A stretch of 64,000 nt of DNA, taken from contig JAAUZT010000001.1 in the NCBI GenBank assembly GCA_014804485.1, forward strand, positions 5,472-69,471, read 5' to 3'. Position numbers and translations under genes: made by a program. Below, in pieces: positions 42,304-51,836 of the stretch. How positions within the stretch are numbered: position 1 is the stretch's first letter; every line of letters starts with the position of its first letter. The notes beneath the pieces were generated by a model that worked only from the letters and a program-made list of their open reading frames with translations, did no database searches and had not been told where the DNA came from. Source of the DNA: Lachnospiraceae bacterium (GTDB lineage: Bacteria > Bacillota > Clostridia > Lachnospirales > Lachnospiraceae).

Positions 42304-44568
42304 TCAATCTTTTAGAAGTGAATATGCCGTAATTTTTTTAATCGGTGCTGAAAGAAGTACGCTGATTAGAAATGCTACCGCAGTAAACATCATAGCAAAT
42401 GCAATCAATATCCAGACAGATACTTCAAAATGATTTTTTACAGCCCCAATCATGGAAAAAATGATATTGTTGATTGCGGGAAGATACCACAGCCCGGCTA
42501 TTGCCGAAATGACTGACGCCACAGCCACAACGGGTATAAACTCAAGCGCGGTCTTAACCGTAAGCTGCCTGTTTGTGTATCCAATCGCTTTATAGATACC
42601 GAATTCCTGTCTGCGCCTGCTTATCATTGAATTTATGATTACATACATCACAAGCAGCACCATCAGAACGGAAATCACAAACAGAATCATCACAATCACA
42701 GAAACAATACCCGTATACATCATTCTGCCGTTTTCACTCATCTGTTCAAAATTTACTGACGACTTGATGACTGCATCGTGTTTTTCTTCATACTCCTTTA
42801 TAAAGGCAGCGGCATTTTTATCATATAAGTAAACATTGACGGAATTCGTTGCTTCACCGATTTTTTCGTATCCTCCACTTGTCAGCTGACATACCGCTCC
42901 TGCATTATTAACACTTTGAATATACCCGGTTACAATGTAATTTGCCGATTGATTGCCTACTATCAGCTCTATTTCACTACCGATAGGAAACCTGTCCGAA
43001 ATTGCATTTCCTACTGCAATTTCATTATCTTTCACTGGACTTTTGCCCTCATAACATATATCATTTATTGCTTTTGAAAAATCTTCACACACAAAGGCCG
43101 TAAGACTTCCGTCTTCATAGCTTACAGGTACGGAAGCATATTCCATAAAAAGCTTTACACGACTGTCGTTTTCAAGAAGTTCCTTAAGTTCCGGCATTTT
43201 TTCATCCTCTGCCATAAAAATAACGGACGGTAATTCTTCTGAAAGGGTATTCATAAAATTATCCGGCTTGACATTTACATTATATAGGAGCGTTCCCGCG
43301 AAAGACAGCAGCACCATAATACCAAATGAAACAATAAATAGTAATATATTTTGTCCCGCCGACTCGTCTCCGGTGATGCCTCTTATGGCATTGATCGGCT
43401 CCAGTCTATGTATTTTCCCTGCTGAAAGGTAGGAAAAAAGCAATATTGCACATGTCAGTGTCAGTATTACAATAAGTAAAGCCATTATATCAAAATCAGG
43501 CGTATAAGAAAATCCTGACTGGATTGCCAAAATACCGGCTATGGAAGGCAAAACCGCATAAGACAAGGCTATTCCGATTACTGTAGAAACAATTCCTACA
43601 AGCATGTAGGGCATAATTGTTGACGCAATAATCAGATTGCTCGTATAACCGACCGCTTTTAATACACCCATCTGTGCCAGCTCGCCTTCAATTGCGCTTC
43701 GTATCCGGAAGTTACTGAGGAAAATACTCACTACAAGTATAATCGTCGCAAGCGCTAAAAATATAACGATAAGCAGGGTACAAACCATCGTTCTGGTTTG
43801 CTTTGCGGTGTCCCTGTCATTGATATTTAATAATGCAATTCCTTTTTCTCTTAACATTTCGGAGACAGTATTTTTCACTTCGCTTAAATCCGCGCTGCTG
43901 ATTGTTTTTAAGGAGTATTCCGCAATGACATTGTCACTATATTCATCCGCAAAGTCCTCATAGACACCTTGCGGAAAATATCCGCCAATCATCCCAGTAC
44001 CGTAGTTTCCATACTGCATTTCCGATACAATTCCGCCAATATCATAGATATGCTCCTTGCCATCTATGGAATAGGCAATACTGCCGCCTTCTGCAAAACC
44101 GCCCAATTCTTTCATATACATGGGAATATAAACAGAATTGTCACTTTTTTCGGAATATTCCGTAACAGTAAGCAGATTTAGTGTTCTTTCCTCATCAAGA
44201 TTGTAGAAAACAGTATTCATGTCAAAATCAGAGCCTGCAAATTCACGGACTGTTACCGGCGTAAATACCCCGCCATGCTTTTCAACAAATGACACCCCTT
44301 CAATTTCTTCCACTCCTGTGAGCAGATCTTTATTATCCTGAATCTGTGGAATGATAAAATTAATGTCCGCTGTGTCAAGCTTATCAAACAAGCCATCATA
44401 AGCGTTAAATGTCTGAAAAGCAAGCACAAGGGCAATATTGATAATAAATGCGGTCAGGCAGATAAACACTCCAAAGGATATGTATTGTCCTTTCGCTTTA
44501 TTCAGATTATGCAGAGTCAGAGTGGATATTTTCTTCATGATTCGAAGAATCATTATGCCAAGCTTCAT
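42304..44568 (-). CDS. FtsX/MacB-type ABC transporter permease
   Basis: A 754-residue protein. It has an N-terminal helix (YISFGVFICLTAFIINIALVL), a large extracytoplasmic domain (about residues 55-250), a four-helix FtsX block, a second outside domain and a final FtsX block (SVIVMILFVISVLMVLLVMY .. FGIYKAIGYTNRQL). The conserved MGVLKAVGY and IYKAIGY stretches mark FtsX permeases. It works with the ATPase encoded 3 bases upstream, as in antimicrobial-peptide resistance or lipoprotein release systems. GGGGTGG precedes ATG 44568. Confidence 0.9.
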   Translation of the reverse strand: MKLGIMILRIMKKISTLTLHNLNKAKGQYISFGVFICLTAFIINIALVLAFQTFNAYDGLFDKLDTADINFIIPQIQDNKDLLTGVEEIEGVSFVEKHGGVFTPVTVREFAGSDFDMNTVFYNLDEERTLNLLTVTEYSEKSDNSVYIPMYMKELGGFAEGGSIAYSIDGKEHIYDIGGIVSEMQYGNYGTGMIGGYFPQGVYEDFADEYSDNVIAEYSLKTISSADLSEVKNTVSEMLREKGIALLNINDRDTAKQTRTMVCTLLIVIFLALATIILVVSIFLSNFRIRSAIEGELAQMGVLKAVGYTSNLIIASTIMPYMLVGIVSTVIGIALSYAVLPSIAGILAIQSGFSYTPDFDIMALLIVILTLTCAILLFSYLSAGKIHRLEPINAIRGITGDESAGQNILLFIVSFGIMVLLSFAGTLLYNVNVKPDNFMNTLSEELPSVIFMAEDEKMPELKELLENDSRVKLFMEYASVPVSYEDGSLTAFVCEDFSKAINDICYEGKSPVKDNEIAVGNAISDRFPIGSEIELIVGNQSANYIVTGYIQSVNNAGAVCQLTSGGYEKIGEATNSVNVYLYDKNAAAFIKEYEEKHDAVIKSSVNFEQMSENGRMMYTGIVSVIVMILFVISVLMVLLVMYVIINSMISRRRQEFGIYKAIGYTNRQLTVKTALEFIPVVAVASVISAIAGLWYLPAINNIIFSMIGAVKNHFEVSVWILIAFAMMFTAVAFLISVLLSAPIKKITAYSLLKD

Positions 44569-44571
44569 TTT

Positions 44572-45333
44572 TTACCACCCCATTTCTTTGATAAATCTAT
44601 CAAGTTTCTCTGTTCTTTCTGTATCGTCCTGCTCAAACTTTCCCAGATCACACTCTCCATATATTTTTCCATCTTTAATATAAATGATACGATTTCCCCG
44701 CAGAGCTGATTTTTTATCGTGCGTAACCATGACGATGCTCTGCCCTTTCTCGTGAAGTGAGGTAAAAACATCAAGAACTGCCCCTGAATTTGCAGAATTT
44801 AACGCACCTGTGGGCTCATCTGCAAAAAGTACATTGGGACTGTTAATCACTGCCCTGACAATACCTGCTCTTTGGGCTTCGCCCCCGGAAATCTGAGAAG
44901 ATGTTTTTTTCCATGTTTTTTCAGGAATATTTACCAAAGAAAACAGCTCTTTTGCACGGTTTTTGATGTCTTCCCTGTCTTTGCTTGTCAGTACCCCTGC
45001 CGTAATGACATTATCCATAAGGTTCATCTTTTCAATCAGATAAATCTGCTGGAATACGAATCCACACTGTTTCCGCCGAAACACAGCTAATTTGTCATTG
45101 TTTAACTTCGTGATGTCCGTTCCGTCAAAGTGAATCTCCCCGCCGTCAGGCTTATCCATCCCCGAAAGGGAATACATCAGGGTGGACTTTCCTGCCCCCG
45201 ATGAACCCATGATAACAGTAAAATCTCCCTTGTAAACATCAATATTCAGGTCCGAATAAATAACCTGAATACTCTCGCCTTTGCCAAAAGCTTTTTTCAA
45301 ATGCTTTGCCGATATGACTGCTTGTTTGTTCAT
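44572..45333 (-). CDS. MacB/LolD-type ABC transporter ATPase
   Basis: A 253-residue ATPase: Walker A MGSSGAGKSTLMYSLSG, Q-loop FVFQQIYLI, signature QISGGEAQRAGI, Walker B VLFADEPTGALNSANSG and H-loop MVTHDKK. The DEPTGALN form is typical of MacB/BceA-like proteins. GGAAGG lies about ten bases before ATG 45333, which is preferred over the open frame to 45375. First gene of the ATPase-permease-(XRE) group. Works at the inner membrane with the FtsX-type permease. Confidence 0.93.
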   Translation of the reverse strand: MNKQAVISAKHLKKAFGKGESIQVIYSDLNIDVYKGDFTVIMGSSGAGKSTLMYSLSGMDKPDGGEIHFDGTDITKLNNDKLAVFRRKQCGFVFQQIYLIEKMNLMDNVITAGVLTSKDREDIKNRAKELFSLVNIPEKTWKKTSSQISGGEAQRAGIVRAVINSPNVLFADEPTGALNSANSGAVLDVFTSLHEKGQSIVMVTHDKKSALRGNRIIYIKDGKIYGECDLGKFEQDDTERTEKLDRFIKEMGW

Positions 45334-45562
45334 GATGCAAACGCCTTCCTTTCTATTCCCACGAACAGAATTCATGTTTCATGGTTTTACAAATACCCGA
45401 GGGTCAACAACTCCGTTGCTTGCAGCGTGGTTGTTGGCTATATTACAACCATAATGAAAAGGCTTAACTTGCGCCACCAACAATTGTATACATTTGATTT
45501 TTTTCAGGCAACTTTCCGTTGCGTAGTAAAGAAACTTATTAATATATATTCAGATTAAAATT
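45334..45562. other. Intergenic region ahead of the ABC ATPase
   Basis: No gene. The minus strand contains an imperfect inverted repeat CAACAAC...GTTGTTG around 45402-45435 and A/T-rich promoter-like sequence. An upstream operator for the transporter operon is possible but no known motif is recognised. Confidence 0.35.
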
Positions 45563-45608
45563 AACAGGGTGTAAAATCTTAATAATTTAATAGACTTTAC
45601 ACCCTGTT
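45563..45608 (-). terminator. Perfect 13-bp inverted repeat
   Basis: AACAGGGTGTAAA (45563-45575) and TTTACACCCTGTT (45596-45608) with a 20-base A/T-rich loop. It follows the stop of the small gene at 45634 by about 25 bases; on the minus strand the hairpin is followed by AATTTTAATC. Likely its terminator. Confidence 0.6.
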
Positions 45609-45633
45609 ATGCGCAATAACATATTTTATAATG

Positions 45634-45825
45634 TTACTCTTTTATCTTGTCAATATCTGTTAAGTTAACACCGGAAATTTGTAAAATTGCTTTTAAAGCT
45701 AAATATTCGTCTTTCAATTCTGCATATGTTTCAACGGCATTTTCCTTTTTAGCCAACATCATATATTTCTGGATTTTTTTGAAATCGTCAATAGCAGCTT
45801 TTGTAACCTCTAAGCTAGTTGGCAT
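45634..45825 (-). CDS. Small helical hypothetical protein
   Basis: A 63-residue protein, MPTSLEVTKAAIDDFKKIQK followed by YMMLAKKENAVETYAELKDE and ALKAILQISGVNLTDIDKIK. It is predicted to be almost entirely helical, possibly a helical hairpin, with no Cys and no membrane segment. GTGGGTGAT precedes ATG 45825; four further codons lie upstream in frame. A clear hairpin ends the transcript, so it is a monocistronic gene. No family recognised. Confidence 0.6.
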   Translation of the reverse strand: MPTSLEVTKAAIDDFKKIQKYMMLAKKENAVETYAELKDEYLALKAILQISGVNLTDIDKIKE

Positions 45826-45938
45826 ACAATCACCCACTTTCTATATTATGATTATGAATTGCATTGCTACAACATCAGTATATCATAACTTAGATTCAAC
45901 GTCCAGTCAGCGAATGCACACTTCCCTGAACCGGATGC

Positions 45939-47114
45939 TTATCGAATAATAAATTTGCGTGCTGCGTTGATGCCGATCTTGTAGGGCAGAGGTCTGAGTT
46001 CGTGATCGGCTTCCTTCAGTTTTTCACGGATATTGATATGCTGAGGGCAATGTTTCTCACACTTGCCGCACCCAATGCACTGTGATGCAAAACCGGGTTC
46101 CTTACGCAGCCCCATGTTCTGAGCAAACTCAAAACGTGCGGTGGACTTTTTCTCCATATACATTAAATTATAATAATAGAAATTGCCCGGAATATCCACT
46201 CCCTTAGGGCAGGGCATACAGTACCGACAACCCGTGCAGCCCACCTTTTCCCGCTCACGAATGACTTGCTTAATCTGCTCAACGATCTTCCTGTCTTCTT
46301 CTGTAAAATGTCCCGGATCGCTCTCTGATGCGATGCGGATGTTCTCGTTTATCATATCCTCAGAGTTCATGCCGGAAAGCACGCAACTGACTTCCGGCTG
46401 ATCCCACAGCCAGCGCAGCCCCAGTTCAGCGGGCGTATAGCCCTTGCTGTCAGACGCAAGTATCTCTTTCGCTTTATCCGGCAGGTTGACCAGCTTACCG
46501 CCGCGGAGAGGCTCCATAATGATCACCGGAATCCCTTTCTCTGCCGCCGCCTGAAGCCCTCTCTTTCCGGCTTGAGCATTCTCATCCAGATAATTATATT
46601 GGATCTGGCAGAAGTCCCAGTCATAGGCATGCAATATCTTCAGAAACATTTCTGTATCGCCATGGTAGGAAAATCCGATATTATGGATACGGCCTTCCGC
46701 CTTCCGGCGCGCGATCCAATCCTCAATACCCAGAGACTTAAGATGCTCCCATTCCGCATGATCCGTGAACATATGCATCAGATAGTAATCAATATGATCT
46801 GTGCGGAGACGAGACAGCTCCTCGTTAAAGGTTTTATCAATTGCCGCAGAGGAACGAATAATATACTGCGGAAGCTTTGTTGCAATATATACCTTATCAC
46901 GGCATTTGTTTTCATCCAGAATCCGTCCGAGACATTCTTCGCTGCCGGGATAAATATAAGCGGTATCAAAATAATTGACACCCTTTTCGATGGCAAGAAG
47001 AACCTCTTTCTCGGCCTTGTCATAGTCGATGGTATTTCCTTTTCTGCTGAATCTCATACAGCCATAACCAAGCTGAGAAATCTGATTACCGTATCGGTCA
47101 AGTCTGTATTTCAT
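45939..47114 (-). CDS. Aldo/keto reductase family protein with C-terminal 4Fe-4S motifs
   Basis: A 391-residue protein. The aldo/keto reductase barrel has LGYGCMRFSRKG, GVNYFDTAYIYPGSEECLGR (catalytic Asp/Tyr), ATKLP, and IDYYLMHMF. After about residue 280 it has two cysteine clusters: CTGCRYCMPCPKGVDIP and CIGCGKCEKHCPQHI, binding iron-sulfur clusters. Such fused enzymes are common in anaerobes, with unclear physiological substrates. The start at ATG 47114 follows AGGAGG. The MarR-type regulator gene upstream may control it. Confidence 0.9.
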   Translation of the reverse strand: MKYRLDRYGNQISQLGYGCMRFSRKGNTIDYDKAEKEVLLAIEKGVNYFDTAYIYPGSEECLGRILDENKCRDKVYIATKLPQYIIRSSAAIDKTFNEELSRLRTDHIDYYLMHMFTDHAEWEHLKSLGIEDWIARRKAEGRIHNIGFSYHGDTEMFLKILHAYDWDFCQIQYNYLDENAQAGKRGLQAAAEKGIPVIIMEPLRGGKLVNLPDKAKEILASDSKGYTPAELGLRWLWDQPEVSCVLSGMNSEDMINENIRIASESDPGHFTEEDRKIVEQIKQVIREREKVGCTGCRYCMPCPKGVDIPGNFYYYNLMYMEKKSTARFEFAQNMGLRKEPGFASQCIGCGKCEKHCPQHINIREKLKEADHELRPLPYKIGINAARKFIIR

Positions 47115-47259
47115 GATAACCTCCTGCTGTGTTCCATACAATCGTTCCACATTATTATTTACTGACGCTTTCAGCCGGAAGCGTCACCACTGTTTCCCTT
47201 CGCTCAAAGAAAACGCACCCGTCCGATTTCATCAGTCTCTTTGAAAATAGATAACCGGG

Positions 47260-47697
47260 TTAAGATAGCCCGTCAAGTAGTTTATACAGAAGCCGGTATA
47301 ACTGCTGCGCCTCCTGCGGTTCCACATTGACACAGGATCCCAGGCTTGCAGGTATCTGAACTGCCTGTTCCTTCAAGTCTTCGCCTTCCTGTGTAATGGA
47401 TACGATCAGATTACGTTCATCTACTTGAGAGCGGTTCCGCACCACATAATTTTTTTCCTCCAGCTTTTTCAGCACAGGAGTGAGCGTGCCGGAATCCAGA
47501 TAAAGACATTTTCCAAGTTCCTTGACTGTTACTTCTTTTTTCTCCCACATTACCATCATTGCAATATACTGTGTATATGTCAAATCAAGCTTATCCAGAT
47601 ACGGCTTATATCTTCTTATCACTTCTTTGGAACAGGCATAGAGCGGAAAACATAACTGATTTTCAAGTTTTAAGCTGTCGTATTTGTTGTTTGGCAT
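47260..47697 (-). CDS. MarR-family regulator of the OhrR type
   Basis: A 145-residue protein. The N-terminus has LENQLCFPLYACSKEVIRRY; the Cys in LCFPLYA matches the peroxide-sensing Cys of OhrR/MgrA-type regulators. The winged helix is VTVKELGKCLYLDSGTLTPV, LKKLEEKNYVVRNRSQVDER. AAGGAG precedes ATG 47697. A strong promoter and an inverted repeat lie directly upstream, so it likely represses itself. The gene lies 145 bases before the aldo/keto reductase on the same strand, a possible target. Confidence 0.9.
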   Translation of the reverse strand: MPNNKYDSLKLENQLCFPLYACSKEVIRRYKPYLDKLDLTYTQYIAMMVMWEKKEVTVKELGKCLYLDSGTLTPVLKKLEEKNYVVRNRSQVDERNLIVSITQEGEDLKEQAVQIPASLGSCVNVEPQEAQQLYRLLYKLLDGLS

Positions 47698-47732
47698 AGT
47701 ATTAAAACTCCTTCTATCCTCCCTCATATATT

Positions 47733-47800
47733 AATTGTGCAAAATTAAATTTTTCACAATTCTTGATTTAGATTGTATGCAATCAATCCAAATTTGTCAA
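47733..47800 (-). promoter_or_regulatory. Consensus promoter and operator of the MarR gene
   Basis: On the minus strand TTGACA (47795-47800), a 17-base spacer, and TACAAT (47772-47777). Between the -10 and the gene is the inverted repeat AATTGTG-N15-CACAATT (47733-47761), suited to a MarR dimer. Confidence 0.7.
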
Positions 47801-47842
47801 CTATATTTTCTATTTTTAGCCTGCCTGCCTGTCCTCTTCGCA

Positions 47843-48415
47843 TTACGCGCTTCGTCCCAGTTCAAATGCTTTCTTATTAAGCTCCAGAAATTTTGCCGGC
47901 ACGCTATGCTCAATTGCCTCCATCCACTCTTCCGATGTAAAGTCAAAGTGATTGGCCAACTTGCCCATGAGTACCAGATTCACAGCCTTGCTGCTTCCCG
48001 CCTCTTCCGCCAGAGCAAGCGCATCGATCGCGTCCACTTTAATGCCAAGCGTCGCAAGCTTCTCTTCCAGATTCTCCGGATAAACTGCCGCCCCCGCAAT
48101 CACCGGCATGGGATTGACCTGCTGACTGTTGACGATAATCCTGCCGCCCTGCTTTAAATATTCCGTATAGCGGGCTGCTTCCAGAAGTTCAAAAGATAAA
48201 ATGCAGTCCGCCTGTCCTTTGTCTATAATGGGTGAGTAAACCCTGTCACCCCAACGGACATAAGTGACAACGCTTCCTCCCCGCTGGCTCATACCATGCA
48301 CCTCGCTGACTTTCACATCATATCCTTTGCCAAGGAGCAGACGCCCCAGAAGTTTACTGGCAAGCAGGGTGCCCTGTCCACCTACACCCACAATCATAAT
48401 ATTCTTAGTTTCCAT
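47843..48415 (-). CDS. iorB: Indolepyruvate:ferredoxin oxidoreductase, beta subunit
   Basis: A 190-residue gamma-domain protein of the 2-oxoacid:acceptor oxidoreductase family: IMIVGVGGQGTLLASKLLG, VKVSEVHGMSQRGGSVVTYV (both family signatures), and PIIDKGQADCILSFE. With IorA it oxidatively decarboxylates aryl pyruvates (indolepyruvate, phenylpyruvate) to aryl-acetyl-CoA while reducing ferredoxin. GGAGAT lies five bases before ATG 48415. Last gene of the aryl-acid operon, 112 bases after iorA with a hairpin in the gap. Confidence 0.93.
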   Translation of the reverse strand: METKNIMIVGVGGQGTLLASKLLGRLLLGKGYDVKVSEVHGMSQRGGSVVTYVRWGDRVYSPIIDKGQADCILSFELLEAARYTEYLKQGGRIIVNSQQVNPMPVIAGAAVYPENLEEKLATLGIKVDAIDALALAEEAGSSKAVNLVLMGKLANHFDFTSEEWMEAIEHSVPAKFLELNKKAFELGRSA

Positions 48416-48478
48416 ATTTTATCTCCATTCTTTCTGCGCTTTCCTGACACAGCCTTTTATCTCCATCCAGAAATGATT

Positions 48479-48522
48479 TAGATTTTCTTAGGCGGCGTAT
48501 CATGACGCCTTAGAAAATCTTC
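48479..48522. repeat. Hairpin in the iorA-iorB gap
   Basis: GATTTTCTTAGGCG and CGCCTTAGAAAATC pair around a ten-base centre, a stem of about 13-14 bp with one mismatch. It could reduce expression of iorB or protect the iorA transcript. Its arms recur at 42250-42294. Confidence 0.55.
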
Positions 48523-48527
48523 ATCTC

Positions 48528-50255
48528 TTAGTCAAGTGCATCAAATTTACAGAGCTGTTTGCAGACTCCGCACCCCACACAAAGCGTAGCGTCAATCTTT
48601 GCCTTGCCGTTCTCCATGCTTATTGCCGGACAACCGATGTTCATACATGCCTTGCAGCCCTTACATTTTTCCGTATCGGAACAGATGGGTCCCGGATGTT
48701 TCACATACTTCAATAATGCGCAAGGACGACGGGAAATGATAACGGAAGGCTCTTTTGCCGAAAGTTCTTCCTCAATCGCCTCCTGACAGGCTGCCATATC
48801 ATAAGGATCTACCACTCTCACCCGTCTGATTCCGACAGCACGACACAGGCTCTCCAGATCAATCTTCGTACAGGGATCCCCTTTCAGGTTATAGCCTGTA
48901 GTCGGATTCTGCTGATGTCCCGTCATGCCGGTGATGGAATTATCCAGTATAATCACCGTAGCGTTGGACTCATTATAAGCGATATTAATCAGTCCGGTGA
49001 CGCCGGAATGAATAAATGTGGAATCGCCTATGACTGCCACAGTTCTTCCTGCCCACTCTTCATCATTCGCCTTAACGAAGCCATGGAGTCCGGAGACAGA
49101 AGCGCCCATACACACAGTAGTGTCAATTGCGCCAAGCGGCGGTACTGCTCCCAATGTATAGCAGCCGATATCTCCGAGTACCGTAAGTTTCATTTTTTTC
49201 AGAACATAAAAGATGCTGCGGTGGGGACAGCCTGCACACATCACCGGCGGTCTGGCAGGAATATTCTCATCCAGAGAAGCTCCAGTCTGCACCGTCCCTC
49301 CTAATTTTTCTTTCACCAGATTCTGGCTCAGCTCCCCGACATTTGAAAACATATCTTTTCCGGATACCGAAAGACCAAGATTCTTGCAGTGAGCCTCAAT
49401 AAAACCATCCAGTTCCTCCACTACCACCAATTTATCTACGGAAGCCGCAAAATCCCTGATTTTCTGCTCCGGCATAGGCCAGATCATTCCCAGTTTCAGA
49501 ACAGGATAGGTATCTCCACATGCCTCTTTCACATACTGGTAGCTGGTTGAGGAAGTAATGATACCATAAGACTTATCACTTCCCTCTTCAATCCGGTTAA
49601 TCTCCGCCGCTTCCGCCCATGCTGTCAGCGCTTTAGTACGCTCCTCTATCTCCGGATGACGTTTCTTCGCATTACCCGGCATCATAATATATTTCCCGGG
49701 ATTCTTTTCATATTTTTTCTGCTCCGGGAGTATCCGCTCCCCCGTCTCCACTACGCTCTGTGAATGGCTCACGCGGGTACACATCTTAATTAACACCGCC
49801 GTATCGAATCCTTCCGAAAGCTCATAGGCAAGCTTCGTAAAGCTAAGCGCCTCCGCAGAATCGGATGGCTCCAGCATGGGAATCTTCGCCGCCTGTGCAT
49901 AATGGCGGGAATCCTGCTCATTCTGCGAGCTGTGCATACCGGCATCATCGGCCACACCAATCAAAAGTCCCGCGTTAACGCCGGTATAAGAAATGGTAAA
50001 AAGAGGGTCTGCCGCTACGTTCAAGCCTACATGCTTCATGGCGCAGAAGCTCCTCTTCCCCGCCAGAGAAGCGCCAAACGCTGCCTCAAGAGCTACCTTT
50101 TCATTAGGCGCCCACTCTGCATATAGTTCTTCATATTTCGCCGCGCACTCAGTAATCTCCGTACTGGGCGTCCCGGGATAACTGGATACAAAGCTGCAGC
50201 CTTCCTCATAGAGACCTCTGGCAACCGCCTCGTTACCAAGCATTAGTGTTTTCAT
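48528..50255 (-). CDS. iorA: Indolepyruvate:ferredoxin oxidoreductase, alpha subunit
   Basis: A 575-residue thiamine-diphosphate enzyme. The N-terminal domain starts LMLGNEAVARGLYEEGCSFV and SYPGTPSTEITE. The ThDP-binding part has PVMCAGCPHRSIFYVLKKMK, GDIGCYTLGAVPPL and VAVIGDSTFIHSG. The C-terminus carries two 4Fe-4S motifs, CKGCKACMNIGCP and CVGCGVCKQLCKF. Length and all motifs are complete. GGAGG precedes ATG 50255; the symporter gene stops about 20 bases upstream. Confidence 0.95.
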   Translation of the reverse strand: MKTLMLGNEAVARGLYEEGCSFVSSYPGTPSTEITECAAKYEELYAEWAPNEKVALEAAFGASLAGKRSFCAMKHVGLNVAADPLFTISYTGVNAGLLIGVADDAGMHSSQNEQDSRHYAQAAKIPMLEPSDSAEALSFTKLAYELSEGFDTAVLIKMCTRVSHSQSVVETGERILPEQKKYEKNPGKYIMMPGNAKKRHPEIEERTKALTAWAEAAEINRIEEGSDKSYGIITSSTSYQYVKEACGDTYPVLKLGMIWPMPEQKIRDFAASVDKLVVVEELDGFIEAHCKNLGLSVSGKDMFSNVGELSQNLVKEKLGGTVQTGASLDENIPARPPVMCAGCPHRSIFYVLKKMKLTVLGDIGCYTLGAVPPLGAIDTTVCMGASVSGLHGFVKANDEEWAGRTVAVIGDSTFIHSGVTGLINIAYNESNATVIILDNSITGMTGHQQNPTTGYNLKGDPCTKIDLESLCRAVGIRRVRVVDPYDMAACQEAIEEELSAKEPSVIISRRPCALLKYVKHPGPICSDTEKCKGCKACMNIGCPAISMENGKAKIDATLCVGCGVCKQLCKFDALD

Positions 50256-50277
50256 ATATCATTTTCCTCCTTCAATA

Positions 50278-51822
50278 CTACTCACCGATGGAATCCTTCA
50301 CAGAAACCGTTACCTTTTTATCATAGCAGGAGAAAATATTCTCCAGAGTCTTCTGCTCAGGTGCCTTTGTCACCATACTCACCACGGGCACAATCACAAG
50401 CCCTGCCAGCATACAGAATGCACCGGCATTGATTGGCGACTGCAGGTATGTAGGAAAGCTTGAACGGAAGAAAATATTAGCGAGCATCACGATGGTAGAG
50501 AATAAAAAGCTCACCCAGCATGCCGCCTTCGTGGTACGCTTCCAATATAAGCCATAGAGGAAAGGCGCCAGAAATGCTCCGGCCAATGCTCCCCAGCTTA
50601 CGCCCATGAGCTGCGCGATAAAGGTTACGTTAGAGCGGTACTGGATAAGCGCAATCACAACGGAAATCGCAATAAACACTACCAGAAGCGCCCGCATCCA
50701 TTTAACCTGTTTCTTCTCATCCATCTCTTTTATAATATTACCTTTAATAAAGTCCAGCGTCAAAGTGGAGCTTGATGCCAATACCAATGAAGAAAGCGTG
50801 GACATTGAGGCTGAAAGCACCAGAATAACCACCACAGCAATCAATATCGTCGGAAGACCTGACAACATGGTAGGCACTACCGAATCATAGCCGTTCGCCG
50901 CAATATCGATCCTGTCACTGAAAAGCCGTCCGAAACCGCCCAGAAAATAGCATCCGCCGGAGACGATGGTCGCAAATACAGTGGATATAACCATACCTTT
51001 ATTAATTGCGCTCTCACTCTTGATGGCATAAAATTTCTGTACCATCTGCGGAAGTCCCCAGGTTCCGAGACTGGTGAGTATCACCACACCTAAAAGCCCT
51101 GCCGGGTCCGGTCCGAAGAAGGAATTGAAAACGCCCGGCGCTGTAGAAACTGTCTCATCACTCACCGATGAAAGTGCATTAAGCGCCGCAAGAAAACCTC
51201 CCTGACTGTTTAACACTGCAACAATCACGGCAATAATACCGAAGATCATGATAATTCCCTGAATAAAATCATTGATGGCCGTAGCCATATATCCGCCGGC
51301 TATGACATAAATTCCGGTAAGCACTGCCATGGCTATTACACACACGCTGTAATCAATATCAAATGCCATACCGAACAGGCGGCTCAACCCATTGTAAAGA
51401 CTTGCCGTATATGGAATCAAGAAGATAAAGATAATCGCCGAAGCTGCCAGTTTTAACGGTTTGCTCTCAAAACGATATCCGAAAAATTCCGGCATGGTAG
51501 CGCTGTCCAGATGCTGCGTCATAATACGGGTACGACGTCCCAGCACAGCCCACGCAAGAAGAGAGCCTATGAAAGCATTCCCCAGCCCTGCCCATGTGGC
51601 CGCAATTCCGTATTTCCATCCAAACTGTCCCGCATAACCTACAAAGACCACTGCCGAGAAATAACTGGTTCCGTAAGCAAACGCGGTAAGCCAGGGACCT
51701 ACGCTCCTTCCTCCTAACACAAACCCGTTTACATCAGTAGCATGCCGGCGACAATAAAGTCCGATTCCAATCATTACTCCGAAAAATATAATCAGCATAA
51801 GAAGCTTGATAAAAAGATCCAT
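50278..51822 (-). CDS. Sodium:solute symporter (SSS family)
   Basis: A 514-residue membrane protein with about 13 helices. FVLGGRSVGPWLTAFAYGTS is the usual SSS opening, followed by WAGLGNAFIGSLLAW, YVIAGGYMATAINDFIQGII and STLSSLVLASSSTLTLDFIK with the sodium-binding Ser/Thr pattern. Relatives carry proline, pantothenate, or carboxylates. Placement between an acyl-CoA synthetase and iorA suggests uptake or release of an aryl or branched carboxylic acid. GGGAGA precedes ATG 51822; the ligase stops 15 bases earlier. Confidence 0.9.
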   Translation of the reverse strand: MDLFIKLLMLIIFFGVMIGIGLYCRRHATDVNGFVLGGRSVGPWLTAFAYGTSYFSAVVFVGYAGQFGWKYGIAATWAGLGNAFIGSLLAWAVLGRRTRIMTQHLDSATMPEFFGYRFESKPLKLAASAIIFIFLIPYTASLYNGLSRLFGMAFDIDYSVCVIAMAVLTGIYVIAGGYMATAINDFIQGIIMIFGIIAVIVAVLNSQGGFLAALNALSSVSDETVSTAPGVFNSFFGPDPAGLLGVVILTSLGTWGLPQMVQKFYAIKSESAINKGMVISTVFATIVSGGCYFLGGFGRLFSDRIDIAANGYDSVVPTMLSGLPTILIAVVVILVLSASMSTLSSLVLASSSTLTLDFIKGNIIKEMDEKKQVKWMRALLVVFIAISVVIALIQYRSNVTFIAQLMGVSWGALAGAFLAPFLYGLYWKRTTKAACWVSFLFSTIVMLANIFFRSSFPTYLQSPINAGAFCMLAGLVIVPVVSMVTKAPEQKTLENIFSCYDKKVTVSVKDSIGE

Positions 51823-51836
51823 TTCTGTTTTCTCCC

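Noticed and set aside
42304..44568. Assignment as BceB-type bacitracin permease
   Set aside because: The helix layout has two FtsX blocks with two large outside domains; the distinctive BceB arrangement and a BceRS pair are not evident, so only FtsX/MacB-type is claimed.
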